DNA of 10,842 nt from Tannerellaceae bacterium (GTDB lineage: Bacteria > Bacteroidota > Bacteroidia > Bacteroidales > Tannerellaceae): assembly GCA_031267775.1 (NCBI GenBank), contig JAIRYL010000100.1, positions 1-10,842 on the forward strand. Direction: 5' to 3'. The position numbers and the translations under genes were made by a program. The notes under the pieces are model-generated. The model ran no database searches. It worked only from the letters and a program-made list of their open reading frames with translations, and had not been told where the DNA came from. Positions 1 through 6,082 of this stretch are shown in pieces. Position 1 is the stretch's first letter; every line of letters begins with the position of its first letter.

Positions 1-58
1 GAGGGTGTTGTGCTTGTTGAAAACACCCTCCCCGGTGGCTGAGCTTGTCGAAGCCACG
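1..58. repeat. Two adjacent hairpins of a dispersed palindromic repeat family
   Basis: The first hairpin has a perfect 9-bp stem (GAGGGTGTT at 1-9, AACACCCTC at 22-30). The second has a 6-bp stem (GTGGCT at 35-40, AGCCAC at 52-57) around the loop GAGCTTGTCGA. The loop region of the first hairpin contains GTGCTTGTTGA, which differs from the second loop at two positions, although the stems have different sequences. This suggests two diverged members of one family. More copies of the GTGGCT/AGCCAC type lie at 1757-1836. The function is unknown. The left end may be cut by the window edge. Confidence 0.75.
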
Positions 59-193
59 ATACCCAGAAGATAGTTACTGTCTTTGCAGTTGGGCTATTTG
101 AAAACAATGGGAAAAACAAAGCAGACGGGAGGATACGCGGCCCTCCCTGTCAAGAAAAACACGACGATCAGTCTGAGCGCACTTTGGAATGCT

Positions 194-201
194 TATCTTT
201 G
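194..201 (+). promoter_or_regulatory. Candidate -7 box for the AraC-family gene
   Basis: TATCTTTG matches the Bacteroidota -7 consensus TAnnTTTG exactly and ends 16 bp before the chosen ATG at 218. No good -33 TTG is seen about 19 bp upstream. A transcript starting about 7 bp after the box would have a leader of roughly 10 nt, and it could not include the longer upstream reading frame. This supports the start at 218. Confidence 0.45.
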
Positions 202-217
202 CGCAAGCAACGAGCTT

Positions 218-1081
218 ATGAAATCCATACCCACATATCATTTTTATAAGACAAAATACGGCGAAGAGCTTTTAGTGGACGTCGTTATATTAGATAACAT
301 TCGGAAATACATAAAAAAACATCCGGTTCATACGCTGTCTTATTTTGACGTCACTTTTATTACAAAAGGCAATGGATGCTTCTCTATTGACGAGAAACCA
401 TACGCCCTTCATCCGGAAGACGTCGTATTCTCAAAACCCGGAGAAATCCGGTCATGGAGTAAAACCGACATGCTACAAGGTTACGCGCTTATTTTTGAAG
501 AAGAATTTTTACTGTCGTTTTTCAACGACTCCTCTTTTATACAAAACCTTTCTTACTTCAATAGAGAAAGATTATCTGCCAAAATAAATATTACCCCTAT
601 TCAGGCTCGCATTTACAGTCTGCTACAAAACATTCGTACCGAAATAACGAATGAACAATCAAAGGATAAGCACATTTTGAGGGCATTGCTTTATGAAATG
701 CTGGCGCTTTTGAACCGGGAATATGAAAAATCTCATGTCCCCCTTGAAGAAAAGTTTGAAAACAGGCATATAGATAACTTCATCACATTGGTTGATACCT
801 ATTTCAAAGTCCATCACACTATCAAATTCTATGCCGGGGAACTGTGCATTACGCCCAACTATCTGAATGAAATCGTTCAAAAATCCATTGGGACGAGTTC
901 AAAAGGCTATATACAGCATAAAATCATTCAGGAAAGCAAAAGGCTACTCTCTTACACAAACCTGTCGGTATCGGAAATAGCGCGCGATCTGAATTTTGAA
1001 AACCTTTCGTATTTTATCCGCTTGTTCCGGAAGCTTACCCGGTTCACGCCATTACAATACCGTCATAACGCTAAACGTTGA
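218..1081 (+). CDS. AraC-family transcriptional regulator
   Basis: A 287-residue DNA-binding regulator. Residues about 35-100 resemble the cupin-like sensor domain of AraC proteins. Residues about 183-285 form the double helix-turn-helix domain, with the first recognition region near YAGELCITPNYLNEIVQ and the second in the typical VSEIARDLNFENLSYFIRLFR segment followed by FTPLQYR. The frame stays open upstream to 83, but the first 45 residues of that version are low-complexity and unlike the family. The Met at 218 gives the MKSIPTYHFYKTKYGEE opening expected for Bacteroides-type members, and a TAnnTTTG box lies just before it. The ligand and target genes cannot be read from sequence. A small SnoaL-like gene follows 90 bp downstream on the same strand but has its own candidate -7 box, so it may be a target rather than an operon partner. 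Confidence 0.9.
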   Translation: MKSIPTYHFYKTKYGEELLVDVVILDNIRKYIKKHPVHTLSYFDVTFITKGNGCFSIDEKPYALHPEDVVFSKPGEIRSWSKTDMLQGYALIFEEEFLLSFFNDSSFIQNLSYFNRERLSAKINITPIQARIYSLLQNIRTEITNEQSKDKHILRALLYEMLALLNREYEKSHVPLEEKFENRHIDNFITLVDTYFKVHHTIKFYAGELCITPNYLNEIVQKSIGTSSKGYIQHKIIQESKRLLSYTNLSVSEIARDLNFENLSYFIRLFRKLTRFTPLQYRHNAKR

Positions 1082-1133
1082 AATGTGCCATTTTTCCCAT
1101 TATTTCTATCACAGGCAAGACGTTTATTTACTC

Positions 1134-1141
1134 TATTTTTG
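1134..1141 (+). promoter_or_regulatory. Candidate -7 box for the SnoaL-like gene
   Basis: TATTTTTG matches TAnnTTTG and lies 30 bp before the ATG at 1172. No clear -33 element is visible. If active, it makes the SnoaL-like gene independent of the AraC gene upstream. Confidence 0.4.
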
Positions 1142-1171
1142 CATTGTTTATAATGTTAATACGTTAGTAAT

Positions 1172-1558
1172 ATGGAAAATAAGAGTAAAGAGAAAGAGAT
1201 TATTTCATTAGAGAAATCAGCCTTGGAGGAATGGAACCGGGGAAATCCGTCAGAATATCTGAAAATTTATTCAAAGGATATCACTTATTTTGACCCTTTT
1301 CAGGAAAAACGCTTAGACGGTTTGGATGCAGTAGAGAAATTATATGAACGTTTGAGGGGAAATATATCGGTTGAAAAATATGAAATGCTCAACCCGGTTG
1401 TCGAAATATGCCAAGATATGGCTGTATTATCCTATAATCTGATATCCTGTTCGGGGCATGATGTTTATCGCTGGAATTGTACGGAAGTGTACCGGATGGA
1501 GGCGGATAATCAATGGAAAATTATACATAATCACTGGTCTTTAGTTAATACTCAATAA
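1172..1558 (+). CDS. SnoaL/NTF2-fold small protein (DUF4440-like)
   Basis: A 128-residue soluble protein with no signal peptide. The pattern fits the NTF2-like superfamily: an N-terminal helix with Glu-Trp-Asn-Arg-Gly (about 20-24), ITYFDPF (37-43), a central RLDGLDAVEKLYERLR helix (47-62), then alternating beta strands ending in WNCTEVYRME and WKIIHNHWS (115-123). The same layout occurs in uncharacterised SnoaL-like/DUF4440 proteins. Members of this fold bind small hydrophobic ligands or act as isomerases and cyclases, but the reaction here is unknown. The length is normal for a single NTF2 domain, so the gene appears complete. Parts of this gene recur in a different order at 1996-2109, downstream of its stop. 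The AraC regulator lies immediately upstream and could control it. Confidence 0.8.
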   Translation: MENKSKEKEIISLEKSALEEWNRGNPSEYLKIYSKDITYFDPFQEKRLDGLDAVEKLYERLRGNISVEKYEMLNPVVEICQDMAVLSYNLISCSGHDVYRWNCTEVYRMEADNQWKIIHNHWSLVNTQ

Positions 1559-1756
1559 TCATGATAAGATTCTGTTACTTTTTCTGTTAATGACGGTGCA
1601 GAGATACGACATTTTGCACGAAACCAGTATAATACATCCCGTAAAGCCGTTGAACAGCGTTATTACATCTTAATCCCCCAGTCTTTTCGCGGCTCCTGCC
1701 TTGCCCTGATTCCTGCGCCCTGTATGGCTCATATTTCTGAAGGTAGTAGCGGCTTC

Positions 1757-1836
1757 GTGGCTTCGACAGGCTCAGCCACCGGGACGATTTCGACAGGCGC
1801 AACAACTGCTACGGTGGCTGAGCTTGTCGAAGCCAT
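1757..1836. repeat. Cluster of hairpin-repeat copies in inverted orientation
   Basis: Copy 1 (minus orientation) spans 1757-1779: GTGGCT, loop TCGACAGGCTC, AGCCAC. Copy 3 (plus orientation) spans 1814-1836: GTGGCT, loop GAGCTTGTCGA, AGCCAT, with a wobble at the base of the stem. Between them, around 1788-1804, the loop motif TTTCGACAGGCGC occurs without a good stem, apparently a decayed middle copy. Copies 1 and 3 can also pair with each other. They are the same family as the hairpin at 35-57. Confidence 0.75.
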
Positions 1837-1841
1837 GATTC

Positions 1842-1965
1842 TTTTTTGTGCGTCTGAACCAATAGTTGCCGCGTTCATATTTAACGCTTCCGCCAGCCGT
1901 TTACCTGTTTTATTTCGTTCTACCAAAGCAATTTTCAATCTGCTTGTTCGCTGTCCTATCTCCAA
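1842..1965 (-). pseudogene. Remnant resembling an XRE-type helix-turn-helix regulator
   Basis: Read on the minus strand, this frame gives about 40 residues including SRLKIALVERNKTGKRLAEA followed by LNMNAATI. The pattern RLK..L.E....K.LAE.L.....T is typical of the first helices of Cro/XRE-type DNA-binding domains. There is no ATG; the frame opens with TTG or continues from further upstream. The protein sense stops where the hairpin repeat at 1814-1836 begins, after which the frame is only repeat translation. A 10-bp palindrome, TTTTGCAAAA, lies just upstream at 1978-1987. I infer a regulator truncated by repeat insertion or deletion. The short match means it could instead be chance. Confidence 0.35.
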
Positions 1966-1995
1966 ACTATTGATAACTTTTGCAAAAATAGTGAT

Positions 1996-2109
1996 AAATG
2001 CTCAACCCGGTTGTCGAAATATGCAGAGAAATCAGCTTTAGGAGGCGTTTGGATGCAGGAGAGAAATTATATGAACGTTTGAGGGGAAATATATCGGTTG
2101 AAAAATATG
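1996..2109 (+). pseudogene. Rearranged partial duplicate of the SnoaL-like gene
   Basis: Three blocks match the intact gene at 1172-1558 but in a different order. Bases 1996-2024 equal 1383-1411 exactly (29 of 29). Bases 2025-2045 match 1210-1229 with one substitution and one insertion. Bases 2047-2109 match 1320-1382 with one mismatch in 63. The gene order is A-B-C; here it is C-A-B, with the DNA between A and B missing. This is what remains if tandem copies formed and then lost internal segments, C coming from one copy and A-B from the next. The one-base insertion in block A and the missing DNA rule out a functional product. The high identity suggests a recent event or ongoing gene conversion. 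Confidence 0.85.
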
Positions 2110-2210
2110 GAATCCACCGGCGTTATTGCATCTATAAGGTGAAAAGATAAACAAAACGTTTTGGAATGAGGTCTTTTTTTTACAGTATGAATTTTTAATT
2201 ATTGCATTTT

Positions 2211-2900
2211 ATGGAAACTAAAAAATCAGTTAAAGCGAACCTGGAAAACGGGAAACCCGCAAGCCTGTTGATGGGTTTGACGGTTGCATTGGCGCTTTTG
2301 TTCGTCAGCTTTGAATGGGGCGTGCGGGATATCAAGCTCTTGACAGACGACCGGGACGGCGGTATTAAATGGGAAGAAGAAATGCCCGTTACAATACCTG
2401 AAGCGACGCCTCCTCCTCCGCCGCCGCCGACGCCTCTAACAGTTGTGACAGACGTTTTAATTATTGTAGACGATTGGGTGGATACAGGCATAGACATTGC
2501 GAGTACTGAAGACACGCCGGATACAGCGCAACGAGACGTCTATGTTCCTCCGGCAAACGCCGGCGAGGAAGAGGAGGATGCGTCCGCCGTATTTATCGTT
2601 GTAGAAGATATGCCTCAATTTCCTGGCGGGGAAGCCGAATTGTTGCGGTTTATCAACAAGAGCATTAAATATCCGGTACTTGCTCAGGAAAACAATACGC
2701 AGGGACGCGTTGTCTGTTCTTTTGTAGTAAATCGCGACGGCTCGGTAGTAGACGCTGAAATCGTGCGGGGCGTAGATCCGTCGCTGGATAAAGAAGCGAT
2801 CCGCGTAATTAATACCATGCCGAAATGGACGGCCGGCAAACAGCGGGGCAAACCTGTGCGCGTAAAATATACCATACCGATTACCTTCCGCTTGCAATAG
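2211..2900 (+). CDS. tonB: Energy transducer TonB
   Basis: A 229-residue TonB-family protein that would couple the inner-membrane proton gradient, through ExbB/ExbD-type partners, to TonB-dependent outer-membrane receptors. A short cytoplasmic N terminus precedes one membrane-spanning helix (about 18-37). A periplasmic linker follows, with a run of seven prolines (67-73) and an acidic stretch (EEEED, about 119-123). The C-terminal domain runs from about 142 to 229: FPGG at 137-140, the KYPVLAQ segment around Tyr154-Pro155, GRVVCSFVVNRDGSV, then PKWTAGKQRGKPVRVKYTIP. The ATG at 2211 is preferred over the upstream TTG at 2202. No exbB/exbD or receptor gene is adjacent, so this is a stand-alone tonB paralogue. 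Genomes of this group carry several, and the partner receptor cannot be named. Confidence 0.9.
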   Translation: METKKSVKANLENGKPASLLMGLTVALALLFVSFEWGVRDIKLLTDDRDGGIKWEEEMPVTIPEATPPPPPPPTPLTVVTDVLIIVDDWVDTGIDIASTEDTPDTAQRDVYVPPANAGEEEEDASAVFIVVEDMPQFPGGEAELLRFINKSIKYPVLAQENNTQGRVVCSFVVNRDGSVVDAEIVRGVDPSLDKEAIRVINTMPKWTAGKQRGKPVRVKYTIPITFRLQ

Positions 2901-2920
2901 CCTTGGGGAGAAGGCATTAA

Positions 2921-3034
2921 GAGAGGACGTCTCAAAAGCGGCTTATCCGTTCTGTAGAATTGAATCGTTGAAATCAATCCCGGACAGGTATCCGAATAAA
3001 ACAATCTTAAAAATACGTTTGAGACAGCCCTCTC
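2921..3034. mobile_element. MITE-like element or long hairpin between convergent genes
   Basis: GAGAGGACGTCTCAAA at 2921-2936 is the near-exact inverse of TTTGAGACAGCCCTCTC at 3018-3034: outer 6 bp and inner 8 bp pair perfectly around a 2/3-nt internal bulge. The 114-bp unit has no coding capacity and sits between the convergent ends of tonB and pdxT. Terminal inverted repeats around non-coding DNA fit a miniature transposable element. No convincing target-site duplication is visible. It could also fold as an imperfect bidirectional terminator, although the 81-nt loop argues against that as its main role. Confidence 0.5.
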
Positions 3035-3062
3035 TCTTTGCAATTGGAACAGGCGTTTTCTT

Positions 3063-3644
3063 TTATGGCTTGCCGCGTTTTTCTACTATCTGCTCGATAA
3101 AATAACGATGGACGCGGTTATCCGCCGTCAGTTCGGGATGATAAGCAGTCGCCAGCAGATTATTTTGTCGAACGGCAACGATGCGTTTGTTTACTTCCGA
3201 CAAGATTTCTACTTCCGGCGCAGCCCACTCGATATAGGGAGCGCGTATAAAAGTCATCGGGATGACGCCAATGCCCTTGAATGCAGCTTCGGTAAAAAAA
3301 CTGCCCAACTGCCGTCCGTAAGCATTCCTTTTCACTTCCATATCGATGGCTCCGAAATAAGCCGTATCCGTACCCCTGATCTTTTTGGCCAGAAGTATCA
3401 TGCCGGCGCACGTACCGAAGACAGGGAGGCCGTTTTGGATTTGTTCATTCAGGGCGTGGAACAGATCAAGCTCTTTCAACAATTTGCCGATAACGGTACT
3501 TTCGCCGCCCGGTAAAATAAGTCCGTCCATAGCCGTTTGCAAATCCTCCCTTTTCCGTATCTCGAAAGAATCGACCTGCAACGCATGAAGCGCCCCAATA
3601 TGTTCGATAAATCCGCCTTGCAGAGCTAAGACTCCGATTTTCAC
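3063..3644 (-). CDS. pdxT: Pyridoxal 5'-phosphate synthase glutaminase subunit PdxT
   Basis: A class I glutamine amidotransferase of 193 residues, the normal length. It hydrolyses glutamine and passes ammonia through a channel to PdxS for the deoxyxylulose-5-phosphate-independent route to PLP. The family signatures are complete: MKIGVLALQG at the start, LPGGESTVIGKL (44-55) for glutamine binding and the oxyanion hole, the nucleophile Cys79 in FGTCAGMI, and the His169/Glu171 pair in YHPELT. PdxS is immediately upstream: its stop codon ends one base before this ATG, so the two are almost certainly co-transcribed and translationally coupled. The gene ends convergently with tonB, separated by the inverted-repeat element. 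Confidence 0.97.
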   Translation of the reverse strand: MKIGVLALQGGFIEHIGALHALQVDSFEIRKREDLQTAMDGLILPGGESTVIGKLLKELDLFHALNEQIQNGLPVFGTCAGMILLAKKIRGTDTAYFGAIDMEVKRNAYGRQLGSFFTEAAFKGIGVIPMTFIRAPYIEWAAPEVEILSEVNKRIVAVRQNNLLATAYHPELTADNRVHRYFIEQIVEKRGKP

Positions 3645-3645
3645 G

Positions 3646-4530
3646 TTAGATTCCCCTTTCCGCCATCAGTAACTGTATCTCGCTTTCATTGATTCCAACC
3701 ATCGCTTCGCCCAGGTCTTCGGATATTTCGGCCAATACATGGGGATCGGAGAAGTTTGTAACAGCCTTTATGATAGCCTGCGCCCTTTTAGCCGGATTGC
3801 CCGATTTAAAAATACCGGAACCCACGAATACGCCTTCGGCGCCCAACTGCATCATAAGAGCGGCGTCGGCAGGCGTGGCCACTCCGCCGGCGGCAAAGTT
3901 TACAACGGGCAATTTGCCGTTTTCATGTACGCTCCGCAGCAGTTCGTAAGGAACCTGCAGTTCTTTGGCGGCATAGTACAGCTCGTCTTCCTTCATGCTC
4001 TGCACGCGCCGGATTTCGGAAGTCATCGCGCGTATATGCCTGACGGCCTGGATAACGTCGCCGGTTCCCGGTTCGCCTTTGGTACGGATCATAGACGCGC
4101 CTTCGGCAATCCTGCGGAGCGCTTCGCCTATATTCTTAGCCCCGCAAACAAAGGGAACTTTGAATTTACTTTTGTCTATGTGGTATTTATCATCGGCAGG
4201 AGAAAGGACTTCGCTCTCGTCGATGTAATCGATCTCGATAGCCTCCAATATCTGGGCTTCTACAAAATGACCAATGCGTACCTTAGCCATTACGGGGATA
4301 CTGACTACCTGCTGTATGCTCCGTATCATCTTGGGGTCGCTCATACGCGATACACCGCCCGCCGCGCGTATATCTGCCGGTATTCTTTCCAGGGCCATAA
4401 CGGCAACGGCTCCGGCCTGTTCGGCTATACGCGCCTGTTCGGGGGTTGAAACGTCCATAATTACGCCGCCCTTTAACATTTGAGCCAGATTCTTGTTTAG
4501 CTCGTACTGTTTTTCTATTTCTGCTTGCAT
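3646..4530 (-). CDS. pdxS: Pyridoxal 5'-phosphate synthase subunit PdxS
   Basis: A 294-residue TIM-barrel synthase, the usual length. It condenses ribose 5-phosphate, glyceraldehyde 3-phosphate and PdxT-derived ammonia into PLP in the cytoplasm; in characterised homologues twelve PdxS subunits form a double ring bound by up to twelve PdxT. Visible signatures are GGVIMDV with Asp26, the Schiff-base Lys83 in PVMAKVRIGH, IDYIDESEVL, the second key lysine Lys149 in MIRTKGEPGTG, and the phosphate-binding KLPVVNFAAGGVATPADAA and GVFVGSGIFKS segments. All catalytic residues I can identify are present. The start is the ATG at 4528-4530. It is the first gene of the pdxS-pdxT operon and is divergent from the MocR regulator, whose control region it shares. 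Confidence 0.97.
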   Translation of the reverse strand: MQAEIEKQYELNKNLAQMLKGGVIMDVSTPEQARIAEQAGAVAVMALERIPADIRAAGGVSRMSDPKMIRSIQQVVSIPVMAKVRIGHFVEAQILEAIEIDYIDESEVLSPADDKYHIDKSKFKVPFVCGAKNIGEALRRIAEGASMIRTKGEPGTGDVIQAVRHIRAMTSEIRRVQSMKEDELYYAAKELQVPYELLRSVHENGKLPVVNFAAGGVATPADAALMMQLGAEGVFVGSGIFKSGNPAKRAQAIIKAVTNFSDPHVLAEISEDLGEAMVGINESEIQLLMAERGI

Positions 4531-4565
4531 ACTGTTGATGTTTTTTAAAAATTAGTAACAGGCAG

Positions 4566-4573
4566 CAAAAGTA
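4566..4573 (-). promoter_or_regulatory. Candidate -7 box for pdxS-pdxT
   Basis: On the minus strand the sequence reads TACTTTTG, an exact TAnnTTTG match, 35 bp before the pdxS ATG. No strong -33 TTG lies at the expected distance, which would suit a promoter that depends on an activator such as the divergent MocR protein. Confidence 0.45.
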
Positions 4574-4582
4574 TGACAGGTT

Positions 4583-4640
4583 TGGACTATATTTGCGTGC
4601 CAGTTTTAATAAATACAAACAGTCCAGTTATACTACAAAC
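4583..4640. promoter_or_regulatory. Candidate PdxR operators (direct and inverted repeats)
   Basis: TACAAAC occurs at 4614-4620 and again at 4634-4640, a 20-bp start-to-start spacing or about two helical turns. TGGACT at 4583-4588 is the inverse of AGTCCA at 4621-4626. MocR-type regulators are known to bind repeated sites in divergent pdx promoters, often direct repeats on one face of the DNA. The location fits. The assignment is inference. Confidence 0.45.
4588..4595 (+). promoter_or_regulatory. Candidate -7 box for the MocR regulator
   Basis: TATATTTG matches TAnnTTTG on the plus strand, 58 bp before the ATG at 4654. It lies only 14 bp from the opposing pdxS box, so one bound regulator could affect both promoters. 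No clear -33 element is seen. Confidence 0.45.
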
Positions 4641-4653
4641 AAACCGTTCAGCC

Positions 4654-6066
4654 ATGTTGAGACCCTGGTTCATTCAGTTAGAGATAGATAAAAGCAGCGC
4701 CAAGCCCGTTTATATCCAGATAGCCGACGCAATCATCCTGTATATTAAAAACGGGACGCTAAAGGCGGGAGAAGCCTTACCCGGAACACGTCAGATCGCT
4801 TTGCTGTTAAAGGTGAACCGCAACACGGTGGTACAGGCGTTTGACATTCTATTATCGGAAGGCTGGCTGGCTGCTTCGGAACGGAAAGGGAGTTACGTAT
4901 CGGATCAATTACCGTCTGTTATCCCGTCGGGGCTGAATAACCCGGAAGAGCCTTTCCATAAACCGGAAACCCAAAAGAACGATTTGATCTTTTTTGACGA
5001 CGGTTTGCCCGATACCTCTTATGCGCCCATTAATGAACTGGCACGATCGTACCGCCGGATATTCGCCCGGAAAGCGGGCCTGATCATGAACCGCGCCAGC
5101 GAGTTTGGCGATATCCGTTTGCGGGAAGCTATTTCAAAGATGCTGAATCATAACCGGAGTATGAATACATCGGCTACCCAAATCTGTATTACGCGCGGAA
5201 GCCAGATGGCCTTTTACCTGACAGCCCAGCGTCTGCTGGAGAAAGGAGATGTGGCGCTGATTGAAAATCCGGGATTCAAGCCGGCCTGGGAAGCCTATCT
5301 CCATGCGGGAGCTACCTTGATCCCTATCGGCGTAGACGACGAAGGTATCCGGATAGACCAAGTGGAGGCGGCGCTGAAAAAGTACCGGGTTAAAGCGTTA
5401 CATATTTCGCCGCACCACCAGTATCCCACAACGGTTACGCTCAGCCTGACCCGCCGGCTGAAACTGATTGAACTGTCTAACAACTATCCGTTTACCATTA
5501 TAGAAGACGATTACGATAACGAATACCATTTCGGCCAACGCCCCGTAATGCCTCTGTCGGCTTACGAAGGGATACGCAACTATATTTATATCGGGACGCT
5601 CAGCAAACTGATAGCGCCGGCTATCCGCATCGGCTATATTTACAGTTCGATCGATTTTATCGAGCAGGTAGGCGCTTTACGCCGGATTATCGACATGCAA
5701 GGGGATAGTATTATGGAGCAGGCTATCCTGGAACTGATACACGAAGGCGACGTAAGCCGGCACAAGAAAAGAATGGTAAGCCATTATCTGGAGAAAAGAG
5801 ATTTCTTTGCCTCGCTGCTCGACTATTACCTGAAAGATAAAGTTACCTATAAGAAGCCGGACGGCGGTTTGGCCTTCTGGATACAGCCGGTAAAAGAGAT
5901 GGATCTATACAAGCTGAAGGAGTTGACCAACCGGAAACGGGTGGGGTTTTATACGCCCGACCGGTTCAGTTTTGGAGAATCCATACAGGGGATTCGTTTG
6001 GGATATGCGTCGCTCTCCAAAGAAAACCTTGAAAGAGGCATACAGGTATTGGGGAAGTATCTGTAG
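4654..6066 (+). CDS. pdxR: MocR-family PLP-dependent regulator, probable PdxR
   Basis: A 470-residue fusion of a GntR-type winged helix and a type I aminotransferase fold. The DNA-binding part (about 10-85) shows KPVYIQIADAI, LPGTRQIALLLKVNRNTVVQ and GSYV. The aminotransferase-like part follows, with SPHHQYPTTV (252-261), the PLP pyridine-contacting aspartate region IIEDDYDNEYHF (282-293), the PLP lysine Lys318 in GTLSKL, and APAIRIGY (321-328). Proteins of this type sense PLP and in characterised bacteria activate pdxST when PLP is scarce. Divergent placement beside pdxS makes that role very likely. The frame extends to 4573, but the Met at 4654 starts the family-like MLRPWFIQLEID. The extension would run through the promoter boxes. 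A hairpin terminator overlaps the stop codon. Confidence 0.92.
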   Translation: MLRPWFIQLEIDKSSAKPVYIQIADAIILYIKNGTLKAGEALPGTRQIALLLKVNRNTVVQAFDILLSEGWLAASERKGSYVSDQLPSVIPSGLNNPEEPFHKPETQKNDLIFFDDGLPDTSYAPINELARSYRRIFARKAGLIMNRASEFGDIRLREAISKMLNHNRSMNTSATQICITRGSQMAFYLTAQRLLEKGDVALIENPGFKPAWEAYLHAGATLIPIGVDDEGIRIDQVEAALKKYRVKALHISPHHQYPTTVTLSLTRRLKLIELSNNYPFTIIEDDYDNEYHFGQRPVMPLSAYEGIRNYIYIGTLSKLIAPAIRIGYIYSSIDFIEQVGALRRIIDMQGDSIMEQAILELIHEGDVSRHKKRMVSHYLEKRDFFASLLDYYLKDKVTYKKPDGGLAFWIQPVKEMDLYKLKELTNRKRVGFYTPDRFSFGESIQGIRLGYASLSKENLERGIQVLGKYL

Positions 6067-6082
6067 GAAGATACTTCCTTTT
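6053..6082 (+). terminator. Rho-independent-like terminator overlapping the pdxR stop
   Basis: GGAAGTATCT (6053-6062) and AGATACTTCC (6069-6078) form a perfect 10-bp stem with a 6-nt loop, followed by TTTTCC. The TAG stop codon (6064-6066) lies in the loop, so the end of the coding sequence doubles as the terminator. The stem is AT-rich and the T-run is short, so termination strength is uncertain. Confidence 0.6.

Larger units (their letters stand above)
1559..2210. other. Mosaic intergenic region without an intact gene
   Basis: A 652-bp stretch between the SnoaL-like gene and tonB. I see no intact gene in 1559-1740. Next come inverted copies of the hairpin repeat (1757-1836), a degraded regulator-like frame on the minus strand (about 1842-1965), the reordered fragments of the SnoaL-like gene (1996-2109), and the tonB leader. 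The 14-mer gcgttattRcatct occurs twice, at 1657-1670 and 2120-2133, differing at one base, which is another sign of local duplication. Open frames that cross 1757-1836 are translations of the repeat. Confidence 0.7.

Noticed and set aside
83..217. 45-residue N-terminal extension of the AraC-family protein
   Set aside because: It lacks family similarity, lies upstream of the likely -7 box at 194-201, and the Met at 218 gives the usual family start and length.
1587..2041. Open frames of 70-105 codons on both strands
   Set aside because: They run across the hairpin repeats and give the typical repeat translation (AELVEA/AEPVEA); only the short regulator-like part is kept, as a remnant.
3108..4483. 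Long plus-strand frames opposite pdxT and pdxS, up to 236 codons
   Set aside because: They are antisense to strongly conserved genes with intact catalytic motifs and show no domain of their own.
4573..4653. Upstream extension of the MocR regulator
   Set aside because: It would include the promoter and operator region; the conserved family start is at 4654.
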